From Silicimonas sp963779765 (GTDB lineage: Bacteria > Pseudomonadota > Alphaproteobacteria > Rhodobacterales > Rhodobacteraceae): a stretch of 64,000 bases of DNA. The DNA lies in assembly GCA_963779765.1 (NCBI GenBank), contig CAVZZP010000004.1:682001-746000 (forward strand), given 5' to 3'. Position 1 is the stretch's first letter. Each line of letters opens with the position of its first letter. Below are positions 26,656 through 35,906 of this stretch, one piece after another. Under the pieces are notes generated by a model. It ran no database searches. It had not been told where the DNA came from and saw only the letters and a list, made by a program, of their open reading frames with translations. A program made the translations under genes and the position numbers.

Positions 26656-27738
26656 TCAGAACAGCGAGAGCTGATCCCCCGTCCGCGGTGGCGCGCGGAA
26701 CAGGTCCGTCCTCAGCGGCGGCAACTCCCGCGCCAACCCCAGCCGCTTGGTCGCAATGGCGAAGCGGTGCGCGAACAATTCGGCGAAAGGCCCCTCGCCC
26801 GTCATCCGTTTGCCCCACTCGGGGTCGTAGTCCTGCCCGCCGTGCAACTCCCGCACCCGCCCCATGATCCGTTTCGCGCGATCCGGAAACTCGGCCTCGA
26901 CCCACTCGCGGAACAGAGGCGACACCTCGCGCGGCAGCCGCAGCATGATCCAGCTCGCCGCGACCGCGCCCGCCTCGGCTCCGCGCGCGAGGATCGCTTC
27001 CGCCTCGTGATCGGTCAGCGCCGGCACGACGGGGGACACCATGATCCGCACCGGACAGCCCGCCTGCGTCAGTCGCTCGATGGTGCGCAGACGTCTCTCA
27101 GGCGCAGGCACTCGCGGCTCCATCGCGCGCGCGACGGCAGGGTCGAGGGTCGTCACGCTGATGCCGACGCGCGCCAGGCCCATCCGGCCCATCTCGCCCA
27201 GAATGTCCGCGTCGCGCTCGATCAGCGTGCCCTTCGTCACGACCGCGACAGGGTGACGGAAGGCGTGAAGCACCTCGAGGATCTGGCGCATGGCACGGTA
27301 CTCGCGCTCGATCGGCTGGTAGGGGTCCGTGTTGGTGCCGATGGCGATGACGGCGGGACGGTAGCTTTTCGCCCTCAACTCGCGGTCCAGCACCTCGGCC
27401 GCGCCGGGCCGTGCGACGAGTCGCGTCTCGAAATCGAGACCGGGCGACAGACCCAGATAGGCGTGCGAGGGCCGGGCGAAACAATAGATGCAGCCATGCT
27501 CGCAGCCGCGATAGGGGTTGATCGAGCGGTCGAACCCGATATCGGGCGAGGTGTTGCGCGTGATGACCTTTCGCGGCCTCTCGACGCTGACCTCGGTCCG
27601 CAGCGGCGGCAGTTCCTCCTCCAGATCCCAGCCGTCATGGAAAACGTCGCGATCCTCGGATTCGAACCTGCCCGGACGGTTCGAGCGCGCCGCGCGTCCG
27701 CGAGCGGAAGGGTCAGCATTGTGGGACGAGCGGGCCAT
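26656..27738 (-). CDS. PA0069-type radical SAM protein
   Basis: The 360-aa protein has a radical SAM cluster motif CEHGCIYC (Cx3Cx2C, about residues 79-86) followed by FARPSHAYLGLSPG, plus a GTNTDPYQPIER block. Both are hallmarks of the spore-photoproduct-lyase-like PA0069 family. The ATG at 27738 follows the point where the reading changes from Arg-rich noise to the conserved N-terminus. Its substrate is unknown. It lies 92 bp from DUF2484 and is divergent from the corrinoid protein gene, with 156 bp between. Confidence 0.88.
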   Translation of the reverse strand: MARSSHNADPSARGRAARSNRPGRFESEDRDVFHDGWDLEEELPPLRTEVSVERPRKVITRNTSPDIGFDRSINPYRGCEHGCIYCFARPSHAYLGLSPGLDFETRLVARPGAAEVLDRELRAKSYRPAVIAIGTNTDPYQPIEREYRAMRQILEVLHAFRHPVAVVTKGTLIERDADILGEMGRMGLARVGISVTTLDPAVARAMEPRVPAPERRLRTIERLTQAGCPVRIMVSPVVPALTDHEAEAILARGAEAGAVAASWIMLRLPREVSPLFREWVEAEFPDRAKRIMGRVRELHGGQDYDPEWGKRMTGEGPFAELFAHRFAIATKRLGLARELPPLRTDLFRAPPRTGDQLSLF

Positions 27739-27894
27739 GGCGCGAGAATGGAACAAATGCGGAACATGCGCAAGTGCAACGGCCGTCGCGAAACCGCACC
27801 CACGTCGCCGCCGCGACGTGTTCCGTCGCAATCCGGCGTTTCATTCCAAGGCGTTTGACCGTAAACCGGGATCGTCACTTTGTGGAGCCGACCC

Positions 27895-28593
27895 ATGTCC
27901 GACGACGACGATATCGTTCTCAGCGAGCTCGACGACGAGGAACTCGTCCAGCAGATGCACGACGACCTCTACGACGGCATGAGGCCCGAGATCGAGGAAG
28001 CGACTCACATCCTCCTCAACCGGGGCTGGGCGCCCTACCGCGTCCTGACCGAGGCGCTCGTCGGCGGCATGAAGATAGTCGGCGAGGATTTCCGGGACGG
28101 CATTCTTTTCGTGCCCGAGGTGCTTCTCGCCGCGAACTCGATGAAAGCCGGCATGTCGATCCTGAAACCGCTTCTGGCCGAGACCGGCGCGCCGACCATC
28201 GGCAAGATGGTCATCGGCACCGTCAAGGGCGACATCCACGACATCGGCCAGAACCTCGTCACCATGATGATGGAAGGTGCCGGCTTCGAAGTGCTGAACA
28301 TCGGCATCAACAACCCGGTCGACAAATACCTGGACGCGATGAAGGAATTCGACGCCGACATCCTTGGCATGTCGGCGCTTCTGACCACGACGATGCCCTA
28401 CATGAAGGTCGTCATCGACACGATGGTCACCATGGGGATCCGCGACGACTACATCATCCTCGTGGGCGGAGCCCCTCTGAACGAGGAATTCGGCAAGGCC
28501 ATCGGCGCCGACGCCTATTGCCGCGACGCCGCGGTGGCGGTCGAGACGGCAAAGACGTTCATGGCGCGCAAGCACAACCAGATGTCCGCCTGA
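27895..28593 (+). CDS. Corrinoid (B12-binding) methyltransferase protein
   Basis: The 232-aa protein contains an N-terminal helical cap (B12-binding 2, about residues 15-95) and a Rossmann-like cobalamin domain with the lower-ligand motif DIHDIGQN (about 115-122) and VGGAPLNEEF near the end. It is the methyl-carrying subunit of a MtbC/MtmC-like system: a partner methyltransferase loads cobalamin and another transfers to tetrahydrofolate or a thiol. It starts at 27895 after TGTGGAGCCGACCC. The neighbouring DUF1638 gene is a common partner of such corrinoid proteins. Confidence 0.9.
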   Translation: MSDDDDIVLSELDDEELVQQMHDDLYDGMRPEIEEATHILLNRGWAPYRVLTEALVGGMKIVGEDFRDGILFVPEVLLAANSMKAGMSILKPLLAETGAPTIGKMVIGTVKGDIHDIGQNLVTMMMEGAGFEVLNIGINNPVDKYLDAMKEFDADILGMSALLTTTMPYMKVVIDTMVTMGIRDDYIILVGGAPLNEEFGKAIGADAYCRDAAVAVETAKTFMARKHNQMSA

Positions 28594-28597
28594 GGCG

Positions 28598-29165
28598 ATG
28601 CGCTTCCGCGTCGAGACGCTGAAGCGGATCGCTGCCGGAGAGGTGACCCTCGCCTTCCGGCGCTGGCCGGTTTCGCGTGCGAAACCCGGCGGGCGGCAGA
28701 GGACCGGCGTGGGCGAGTTGCACATCGACGATGTGCGCGAAGTATCGCCCTCGGATGTGACCGATGCCGAGGCGCGGAAGGCCGGATACGCCTCCGTCGA
28801 TGCGATGTTCGCCGAGCCTGTTTTCGACGGCGATGACCCGCTCTGGCGCATCGCCTTCACGCTGCACGAGGACCCACGCGTCAAGCTTCGCAACAGCGTG
28901 CCGTCGGCAAACCGAGATGGCCGACATCCTCGCCGCGCTCGACGCCAAGGCGGCCCGCGCCGACTTCGATCCCTTCGCCTATCTCCGGCTTATCGCCGAC
29001 CACGCGGCGACCCGTGCACCCGACCTCGCCGCCGGTCTCGGACTCGAGACGAAGGTGTTCAAGCGGCAGGTCCGCCAACTCAAGGAAATGGGCCTGACCG
29101 AAAGCCTGAAGGTCGGCTACCGCCTCTCGCCCCGTGGCGAGGCCGTCCTGAAAGCCCGCCCCTGA
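28598..29165 (+). CDS. ASCH-like domain protein with C-terminal helical domain, frameshifted
   Basis: Residues 1-95 resemble an ASCH/PUA-like fold (AFRRWPVSRAKPGGRQ, VGELHIDDVREVSPSD VTDAEARKAGY in two parts), which usually binds RNA or nucleotides. The C-terminal 80 residues (ADILAALDAKAARADFDPF onward) look like a winged-helix module. The frame breaks at an AAA run (28909-28911); with AA the join reads VPSATEMADILAAL, giving 188 aa. It starts 4 bp after the corrinoid gene and is probably co-transcribed. Function unknown. Confidence 0.65.
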
Positions 29166-29204
29166 CCCCTTGCGGCCAGACGCCCCGGCACGCATGTTTC
29201 CCCG

Positions 29205-29849
29205 ATGACGACGCCCCCGCACCTCGACGACGACCGGCTGACGGAAAAGGGCCTCGCTCCGAAGGGTGCGGGCCGTATCCTCGTCATCGGCTGCGGGGCG
29301 CTTGCCCGCGAGATCCTCGCCATACTCGACCGCAACGGCCTGTCGCATGTCGACCTCAGGTGCCTGCCGGCGATCCTGCACAACCATCCCGACCGCATCG
29401 TGCCCGCCGTCCGTGCCGCCGTGGCCGAGGCGGAAGGGTATGACCGTATCTTCCTTGCCTACGCCGATTGCGGCACGGGCGGGCTTCTGGAGGCAGCGGC
29501 GGCGGAAATGGGCGTCGAGATGCTGGCCGGACCGCACTGCTATGCTTTCTACGAAGGCACGCCGGACTTCCTTGCCCGCGACGAGATCGATGCCTTCTAC
29601 CTGACCGATTTCCTCGCCCGCCAGTTCGATGCCTTCGTGTGGAAACCACTTGGCCTAGACCGTCATCCCGAGTTGCGCGAGGCCTATTTCGGGAATTACC
29701 GGACACTGGTCTACGAAGCGCAGACGGACGATCCCGCCCTGACCGAACGGGCCCGCGACTGCGCCCGCCGCCTGGGCCTCGCGTTCGAACGTCGGTTCAC
29801 AGGCTATGGAGAACTGGCGACGGCACTGGAAACTCTCGACCGGAATTGA
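29205..29849 (+). CDS. DUF1638 domain protein
   Basis: The 214-aa protein has the DUF1638 features ILVIGCGALAREILAIL, a central YADCGTGGLLEAAA block with a conserved Cys, and AGPHCYAFYEG with another Cys/His pair, plus FYLTDFLARQFDAFVWKPLG. These may form a metal or thiol site. DUF1638 proteins commonly sit beside corrinoid methyltransferase genes, as here (three genes, same strand, gaps of 4 and 39 bp). The biochemical role is not established. Confidence 0.85.
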   Translation: MTTPPHLDDDRLTEKGLAPKGAGRILVIGCGALAREILAILDRNGLSHVDLRCLPAILHNHPDRIVPAVRAAVAEAEGYDRIFLAYADCGTGGLLEAAAAEMGVEMLAGPHCYAFYEGTPDFLARDEIDAFYLTDFLARQFDAFVWKPLGLDRHPELREAYFGNYRTLVYEAQTDDPALTERARDCARRLGLAFERRFTGYGELATALETLDRN

Positions 29850-29936
29850 CGACCTCGCGGCAAGCCTCGGGTTAACCGCACGTAAACCATGTCAGGCGCA
29901 TGAGGACCTGCCGCACCCGACCCGGTCCTTTGTCCA

Positions 29937-30365
29937 GTGTTCCTTGTTCTCGCCCTGCTTTTTGCCTTGGCCACCGCTGCGCCTCTTGGCGCGGCCACGC
30001 TTCATCCGGCCTCGGGCGATCACATCGAAATCCAATCCGAGCTGCCGCTCGAGATCTTTCCTGAGCTCGTGATGGGTTGGGTGCTGAGCTACCGCGTCCC
30101 GCCCGGAGACGCCCCTTTCGACATGCCGCGCGTCGCGGTCAAGCTGTCGGCTCTTGCGGCCCTATCGCTCGGCGTCGCCCTGGTCCTGCCGCGCCGCCGG
30201 AGGCCTTACGCCCCGCGCGCCGTCGCCGCTGTCTGGCGGATCCTCTGGATCATCGCCCGCAAGCCGTTCGACCGCTGCGCCGAGAGATGGGCGTCGAGGC
30301 CGAGACGCTTGAACTCGGCGGCCGCGTCGACCTCGAGCACGTCCTCCACCGTCAACCCGTCGTAA
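29937..30365 (+). CDS. Possible small exported membrane protein, 3' end doubtful
   Basis: From a GTG at 29937 the reading gives a convincing signal peptide (MFLVLALLFALATAAPLGAA), a short periplasmic part and a membrane segment (about residues 69-83) ending in RRRR. After about residue 95 it becomes low-complexity Ser/Thr and runs 160 bp into the 3' end of sufE on the other strand. The true stop is probably earlier, perhaps behind another indel near 30200. No family is recognised. Confidence 0.35.
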   Translation: MFLVLALLFALATAAPLGAATLHPASGDHIEIQSELPLEIFPELVMGWVLSYRVPPGDAPFDMPRVAVKLSALAALSLGVALVLPRRRRPYAPRAVAAVWRILWIIARKPFDRCAERWASRPRRLNSAAASTSSTSSTVNPS

Positions 30366-30634
30366 AGCGCGATCAGAATGGCGATCAGCCCGCGCACGAT
30401 CATCGCGTCGCTTTCGCCGCGGAAGGTGAAGACCGCGCCCGGTCCCTCGCCCTCGATCCGCGGCACGAGCCAGACCTGGCTGGCGCAGCCGTCGACCTTG
30501 GTCGCGGGCACCTTCAGCGCGTCCTCGAGCGGCGGCATCGCCTTGCCCATGTCGATGACGTGGCGATAGCGATCCTCCCAGTCATCGAGAAACTCGAAGG
30601 TCTCGGCAACCTCTTCGAAAGCGTTCTGTGCCAT
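30206..30634 (-). CDS. sufE: Cysteine desulfuration protein SufE
   Basis: SufE accepts persulfide sulfur from SufS for Fe-S cluster assembly. The 142-aa protein from ATG 30634 shows the family blocks FEFLDDWEDRYRHVIDMGK and the active-site Cys in VDGCASQVWLV (about residue 50), followed by FRGESDAMIVRGLIAIL. Other suf genes are not in the window. It is convergent with the doubtful membrane ORF upstream in coordinates and divergent from the lipoprotein gene, 93 bp away. Confidence 0.93.
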   Translation of the reverse strand: MAQNAFEEVAETFEFLDDWEDRYRHVIDMGKAMPPLEDALKVPATKVDGCASQVWLVPRIEGEGPGAVFTFRGESDAMIVRGLIAILIALYDGLTVEDVLEVDAAAEFKRLGLDAHLSAQRSNGLRAMIQRIRQTAATARGA

Positions 30635-30727
30635 GCGTCCCGGATAGGCCCGACATCTCCGAAGGTCCAGACGCTTTCCTTGCCCCTCCGAAGAAGCTAA
30701 CACGAGTCGCAAGCGAAGGGGGCCCAG

Positions 30728-31204
30728 ATGACGCCACGCACATTGATCCTGACCACCGCGGCGGCCCTGACGCTTTCGGGCTGCGGCCTGGGCGAAAGCC
30801 GGCTGAACCCGTTCAACTGGTTCGGCGGCGGAGGCGGAGGCACAACCGATGGCGGCACCGCGATGGCGGTCCCTGCCCGGCGCGAGGATCCCCGGCCCCC
30901 AGTCGCCGAGATCACGGACATCGCGCTTGAACGCACGACCGGCGGGGCGATCCTGCGCGTCACGGGACTTACGACCGAACAGGGCTGGTACGACGCCGCC
31001 CTCGTCCCCGCTACGACGGAACGCGCGTTCGATGGTGCTCTCGACTTCGTCCTGCGCGCGTCGCCGCCGCCCGCGCCGACACGCGCGTCGACGCCTTGGT
31101 CGCGCGAAGTGAACGTGGCGCTCTATCTGACCGACGGCGCACTTGCCGGTCTGTCGGCGATCCGCGTCGCGGGGGCCCGGAACGTCCGGACCATCCGGCC
31201 CTGA
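30728..31204 (+). CDS. Conserved-looking lipoprotein
   Basis: The 158-aa protein has a lipoprotein signal with lipobox LTLSGC (Cys 19), a Gly-rich linker (GGGGGGTTDGG) and a C-terminal domain rich in beta strands (AILRVTGLTTEQGWYDAALV). The start follows GAAGGGGGCCC. The protein is probably anchored in the outer membrane or periplasm; no family or function is recognised. It overlaps or abuts the AbrB-type permease gene. Confidence 0.75.
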   Translation: MTPRTLILTTAAALTLSGCGLGESRLNPFNWFGGGGGGTTDGGTAMAVPARREDPRPPVAEITDIALERTTGGAILRVTGLTTEQGWYDAALVPATTERAFDGALDFVLRASPPPAPTRASTPWSREVNVALYLTDGALAGLSAIRVAGARNVRTIRP

Positions 31205-32248
31205 CGCCCCGCCTCGTCAGTCTGAGGGGCCAGATCGTCGCGCTTGCGATCGGCCTGGTCGGAGGCCTCGCCGCCTATCGCATCGGTATGCCCCTGCCCT
31301 TCATGCTTGGGGCGATGGTCTTCGTCACCATCGCCGCGATGATCCGCGTGCCGGTCGATGCTCCCGCCACGCTACGCAAGATCATGGTCCCGATCCTTGG
31401 CGTGATGCTCGGCTCGGGTTTTCATCCCGGCCTCTTCGATCATGTGAACGACTGGCTCCTGACCTTCGCCGTGCTGCCGTTCTTCGTCGGCACCGCCTTT
31501 GCAGGGGCTTTCGCGTTCTACCGCTTCGTCGGCAAGTACGACATGGTGACGGCCTATTTCGCCTCGGCGCCTGGCGGGCTGAACGACATGATGATCCTAG
31601 GGGGCGAAGCCGGGGGCGACGAGCGCCGCATCGCCCTTGCCCACGCCAGCCGCATCTTCATCGTGGTGACGGGCGTCGTGTTCTTCTACGCCTTCGTGCT
31701 CGACGTCCGCACGACGGGATCGTCGCGGCCTTACCTCGGGCTTTTCGGCGGTCAGCCTCAGGGACCTCGGGATCCTCCTTGCCTGCGCCGTCGTGGGCGC
31801 GACGCTTGCGCCCAGACTGCGGCTGCCCGCCCCGCAGATCCTCGGTCCCATGATCCTTTCGGCACTCGTCCACCTCACCGGCTTCTCGCAGACGCCGCCG
31901 CCGACGCCCGCCGTGAACGCCGCGCAACTCGTCATCGGAACGGTGGTCGGCTGCCGGTTCGCAGGCGCCGCCCTTCGCGAGGTGGTCCATGACCTGGCGC
32001 TGGCGCTTGGCGCGTCGACGGCGATGCTGTCGGTTGCGCTGGTGTCGGCCTTTGCGATCCAGGCTTTGACGAACACCGAGGCCGACGCCGCCTTCCTTGC
32101 CTTCTCGCCCGGCGGTCTGCCCGAGATGAGCCTTCTTGCGCTGTCGCTCGACGCCGACGTGGCCTACGTCGCGACCATGCACATCATCCGCATCACCATC
32201 GTGATCGCGATGGCGCCGATCGTCTTTCGACTGTTCGGCAAGCGCTGA
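31201..32248 (+). CDS. AbrB family membrane protein (ammonia-monooxygenase-like), frameshifted
   Basis: The polytopic protein has two repeats with the AbrB pattern: GMPLPFMLGAM ... VMLGSGFHP ... ASAPGGLNDMM in the first half, and LPAPQILGPMIL ... GTVVGCRFAG ... FSPGGLPEMSL in the second. A doubled G at 31750-31751 splits the frames; removing one gives FGVSLRDLGILLACAVVGA and about 348 aa. The start is unclear: a CTG at 31201 overlaps the lipoprotein stop (CTGA) and the first ATG is well inside the first helix pair. The transported solute is unknown. Confidence 0.78.
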
Positions 32249-33406
32249 TCAGACCTCGAAGACGACGACCGACTGCCCGTCCGCGCGAAGTGCCAGTTTG
32301 CCGTCGCAGAGCCGGAGCGCATCTTCGCCGAAAGCCTCGCGCCGCCATCCCTTGAGGGCGGCCGCATCGCGCAGGCCCGCTGCGATCTCGTCGAGGTCCG
32401 ACGACGTGGCGATCAGCTTCTGAGCCACGCCCAGTTCCTCGGACTTGGCTTTCAGAAGCACTCGCAGAAGATCGGAGAGAGCCGGGTTCACCTGAAGCGC
32501 GTCGCGCGACCGATCGGGCTTCGGCTGATCCTCGGGGGGCACATTCAGCCCGGTCTCGACAGCGGCGAGTATGCCGTCCGCGATCTCGCCTTTCCGGGCC
32601 TCGCGCAACAGAAGGCGCGAGCGGCTGAGGTCGTTGTGCGTCTTGGGCTTCGTCGAGGCGATCTCGAGCAGGGCGTCATCCTTCATCACTCGGCTGCGCG
32701 GCACGTTGCGCGACTGGGCATAGGTCTCGCGAAAGCGCGCAAGCTCGCGCACGACGGCAAGGAACTTACCGGAATTCGTCCGCGTCTTTATCCGCAGCCA
32801 AGCCTCATCGGGATGTATGACATAGGTCGAGGGCTCGGTAAGCGTCGCGAGCTCCTCTTCGACCCAGGGAAGGCGGCCCGATTTCTCCAGCTCGGCCTCC
32901 AGGAATTCGTAGATCACGCGCAGGTGCGTCACGTCGGCCAGGGCATATTTCTCCTGAGCCTCGGTCAGCGGGCGATGCGACCAGTCGGTGAACCGCGACG
33001 ACTTGTCGAGGTTGGCCTTGGCGATCTTGCGCACCAGCGTCTCGTAACCCACCTGCTCGCCGAACCCGGCGACCATCGCCGCGACCTGAGTATCGAAAAG
33101 AGGCTTCGGAATTACGCCGCCTTCGACGTAGAAAATCTCGACGTCCTGCCTTGCGGCGTGAAAAACCTTCACCACGGCCTCGTTCCGGAAGAGGTCGTAG
33201 AGCGGATCGAGAGACAGGCCCTTGGCCAGCGGATCGACCAGCACCGCGTCTTCTTCGGCGTCGCCCGGGATGGCGAGTTGCAGGAGGCACAGCTTCGAGT
33301 AGTAGGTCCGTTCCCGGAGGAATTCTGTATCGACGGTCACATAAGGCGCGTCGGCAGCCCGGGCGCAAAAGGCGGCCAGGCCCTCGGTCGACGTGATCTT
33401 GATCAT
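32249..33406 (-). CDS. rnd: Ribonuclease D
   Basis: RNase D is a 3'-5' exonuclease that trims tRNA and other structured RNAs. The DEDDy exonuclease residues are visible: VTVDTEFLRE (Asp, Glu), FHAARQDVEIF (Asp) and YALADVTHL (Tyr...Asp). An HRDC domain follows (about residues 205-290). The 385-aa length is normal. Its stop directly abuts the AbrB gene stop on the other strand. Confidence 0.95.
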   Translation of the reverse strand: MIKITSTEGLAAFCARAADAPYVTVDTEFLRERTYYSKLCLLQLAIPGDAEEDAVLVDPLAKGLSLDPLYDLFRNEAVVKVFHAARQDVEIFYVEGGVIPKPLFDTQVAAMVAGFGEQVGYETLVRKIAKANLDKSSRFTDWSHRPLTEAQEKYALADVTHLRVIYEFLEAELEKSGRLPWVEEELATLTEPSTYVIHPDEAWLRIKTRTNSGKFLAVVRELARFRETYAQSRNVPRSRVMKDDALLEIASTKPKTHNDLSRSRLLLREARKGEIADGILAAVETGLNVPPEDQPKPDRSRDALQVNPALSDLLRVLLKAKSEELGVAQKLIATSSDLDEIAAGLRDAAALKGWRREAFGEDALRLCDGKLALRADGQSVVVFEV

Positions 33407-33416
33407 ACAGCGCCTT

Positions 33417-34046
33417 TCAATCGCAACGTCCGGATGTATTAGGCGCTTCTCCCCCCTCGGGCAAGTAAAGCGGCGTGCGGTCGCCCTCTGCGAAACGCCT
33501 CAGGACGCGGGGGTAGAGTTGGTGCTCTGCCGTCAACACGCGGGCGGCCAGCCGGTCCGCGTCGTCGCCCGGCAGAACGGGCACGCGCGCCTGACCCAGG
33601 ATCGGCCCCTGGTCCAGATCGGACGTCACCTCGTGGACGGTGCAGCCGGCCTCGGCATCGCCCGCCGCCAGCGCACGTTCATGGGTGTGGAGACCGGGAT
33701 ACTTTGGAAGGAGCGAGGGATGGATGTTCAGCATCCTGCCTGCCCAAGCCTCGGTGAAGGACGGCGTCAGGATGCGCATGAACCCGGCAAGACAGATGAC
33801 GTCCGGCCGCGCCTTGGCCAGGCGATCGTTCAGCGCGGTTTCGAAGGCCACGCGGTCACGGCCGAAAGGCCGATGGTCGATGACGGCGGTGTCGATCCCC
33901 CGCGCCTCGGCCTTGGCCAGGCCGCCTGCTTCCGCCACGTTCGTCAGGACGAGGACGGCACGCGCCGGATGGTCGCCTGTCATGCTGTCGGCAAGCGCCA
34001 CCATGTTCGAGCCGCCACCCGAAATCAGGATGGCGACGCGCTTCAC
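33417..34046 (-). CDS. purN: Phosphoribosylglycinamide formyltransferase
   Basis: PurN formylates GAR with 10-formyl-THF in purine synthesis. Present are ILISGGGSNM at the N-terminus, the catalytic Asn-His in LNIHPSLLPKYPG (about residues 103-115), and the Asp of SDLDQGPI. The 209-aa length is typical. Its ATG overlaps the purM stop by 4 bp, so the two steps are coupled. Confidence 0.96.
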   Translation of the reverse strand: MKRVAILISGGGSNMVALADSMTGDHPARAVLVLTNVAEAGGLAKAEARGIDTAVIDHRPFGRDRVAFETALNDRLAKARPDVICLAGFMRILTPSFTEAWAGRMLNIHPSLLPKYPGLHTHERALAAGDAEAGCTVHEVTSDLDQGPILGQARVPVLPGDDADRLAARVLTAEHQLYPRVLRRFAEGDRTPLYLPEGGEAPNTSGRCD

Positions 34047-35095
34047 CCGAGGGTGCCGGTGTAGTCGACGCCGTTTCCGGCCACGACCTGGCCCAGAACC
34101 TCGACCCTCTCGCCCGCTTTCTGAAGCAGTGCGATCAGGTCGGGCGCGCGATCCTTGTCCACGACGACGACCATGCCGATGCCGCAGTTGAAGGTCTTGA
34201 GAAGTTCAGGCGTCGAGATGCCGCCGGTCTCGGCCAGCCAGCGGAACACGGGCGGCAGGCTCCACGCCCCGAGGTCGATGGCGGCACCCAGCCCGTCGGG
34301 AAGGACGCGCGGCAGGTTCTCGGTCAGACCGCCGCCGGTGATGTGGGCGAGGCCGTGGACGCCACCCAAGCGGATCGCCTCGAGCGCGGGGCGGACGTAG
34401 AGCCGCGTCGGCTCAAGTAGCGCCTGCCCGAGCGTGCCCTCGCTCCAGGGGCAGTCCGCGTCCCAGGGCAGGCCCGAAACCTCGACGATCTTGCGGACCA
34501 GCGAATAGCCATTCGAATGGACGCCGTCCGACGCGAGACCGAGAAGGAAATCGCCCTCCTCGACGCCTTCGGGCAGGCTTTGCCCACGTTCCATCGCGCC
34601 GACGGCGAAGCCTGCGAGATCGAAGTCCTCGCCCGAATACATCCCCGGCATCTCGGCCGTCTCGCCCCCGATCAGCGCACAGCCTGCCCGCTCGCAGCCG
34701 ATGGCGATGCCCTCGATGACCGCTGCGGCATGATCGACCACCAACTTTCCGGTCGCGAAATAATCGAGGAAGAAAAGCGGCTCGGCCCCTTGGCAGACGA
34801 GATCGTTGACGCACATGGCGACGAGATCGATGCCCACGCCCGACACTTCGCCCGTCTCGATCGCGATCTTGAGCTTCGTGCCAACGCCATCCGTCGCGGC
34901 AACGAGGATCGGGTCGCTGTAGCCCGCGGCCTTGAGGTCGAAGAGCGCACCGAACCCGCCCAGCCCCGACATGGCGCCCGGGCGGGCAGTCCGTTTCGCC
35001 GCGGGCTTGATCCGCTCGACAAGGGCATTGCCCGCGTCGATGTCGACGCCCGCTTCGGAATAGGTCAGGCCGTTCTTCGCGCCGTCGTTCGTCAT
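34043..35095 (-). CDS. purM: Phosphoribosylformylglycinamidine cyclo-ligase
   Basis: PurM makes aminoimidazole ribonucleotide. Blocks seen: YSEAGVDIDAGNALVERIKP at the N-terminus, LVAATDGVGTKLKIA, CVNDLVCQGAEPLFFLDYFA, GGETAEMPGMY and HITGGGLTENLPRVLP. The ATG at 35095 begins MTNDGAKNGLTY, and the 350-aa length fits the family. It overlaps purN. The divergent nuclease gene begins 127 bp away. Confidence 0.96.
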   Translation of the reverse strand: MTNDGAKNGLTYSEAGVDIDAGNALVERIKPAAKRTARPGAMSGLGGFGALFDLKAAGYSDPILVAATDGVGTKLKIAIETGEVSGVGIDLVAMCVNDLVCQGAEPLFFLDYFATGKLVVDHAAAVIEGIAIGCERAGCALIGGETAEMPGMYSGEDFDLAGFAVGAMERGQSLPEGVEEGDFLLGLASDGVHSNGYSLVRKIVEVSGLPWDADCPWSEGTLGQALLEPTRLYVRPALEAIRLGGVHGLAHITGGGLTENLPRVLPDGLGAAIDLGAWSLPPVFRWLAETGGISTPELLKTFNCGIGMVVVVDKDRAPDLIALLQKAGERVEVLGQVVAGNGVDYTGTLG

Positions 35096-35221
35096 GGGCA
35101 CCCTCCGTGTCGCGCCCGCGGACCTAGCGGAAGCGCGGACCGGAGTCCACGAGGCACGGCATGGCTTTGCTCCGGGCCGGAGCGTGTTAACCTTCGTGAA
35201 TAGCGGACGAAGGAGATACGC

Positions 35222-35858
35222 GTGAGAGTTCTGGTCTGTATTGGCCCTGGTCGTGCTCTGCGGGCCGGCCTTGTCGGAACCTCGCGTCGTCGACGGAGAC
35301 ACCCTGGAAATCGATGGCACCATCTACCGCCTGAACGGCATCGACGCGCCCGAGCATGGCCAGTTCTGCGGAGCTTGGGCCTGCGGCACCGATGCTACCG
35401 CCGAGCTGGTCGAGATCGTGAAGGGCCACGACATCACATGCGATGCGCTTGGTCAGGACGGTTTCGACCGGACAATAGCGACGTGTTACGCCGACGGAAC
35501 GGACATCGGGGCGTCGATGATCGACAAGGGTATGGCCTGGGCCTTCGTCCGCTATTCCGATGCCTACGTCGACGTGGAGTCCGCCGCGCGGGAAAGCCGT
35601 CGCGGTGTCTTTTCGGGCGACTTCACGGCACCCTGGGACTTTCGATCCCTGCGCTGGACCGCAGCGCTGGCAGACGAGGACGACGCCCCGGAGGGATGCC
35701 CGATCAAGGGCAACATCTCGAAGAACGGTCACATCTATCACCCGCCGTGGTCGCCTTGGTACACGAAGACGCGCATCGACCTCTCGGAAGGCGAAAGATG
35801 GTTCTGCTCGGAAGCCGAGGCGGTCGCCGCCGGATGGCGCGCCCCGCGTTGGAACTGA
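35222..35858 (+). CDS. Secreted thermonuclease-like (SNase) protein, frameshifted at N-terminus
   Basis: The SNase domain is clear: VVDGDTLEIDG, RLNGIDAPE and later DKGMAWAFVRYSD, with the usual Asp/Arg/Glu catalytic pattern. A C-terminal Cys-containing module (CPIKGNISKNGHIYH ... WFCSEAEAVAAGWR) resembles the small domain often fused to such nucleases. A perfect ribosome-binding sequence (AAGGAGATACGC) precedes a GTG at 35222, but its frame fits only if one base near 35236-35240 is dropped. The N-terminus then reads MRVLVVLALVVLCGPALSE, a signal peptide, for 211 aa. Confidence 0.8.
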
Positions 35859-35866
35859 TGCCGCGC

Positions 35867-35894
35867 TTGACCCGAATTGCGAACCTGCTAGACC
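35867..35894 (+). promoter_or_regulatory. tRNA promoter
   Basis: TTGACC at 35867-35872 and TAGACC at 35889-35894 with a 16-bp spacer end 12 bp before the tRNA 5' end, a sensible sigma-70-type promoter. It begins 9 bp past the nuclease stop. Confidence 0.5.
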
Positions 35895-35906
35895 GCCGCG
35901 CAGGTC

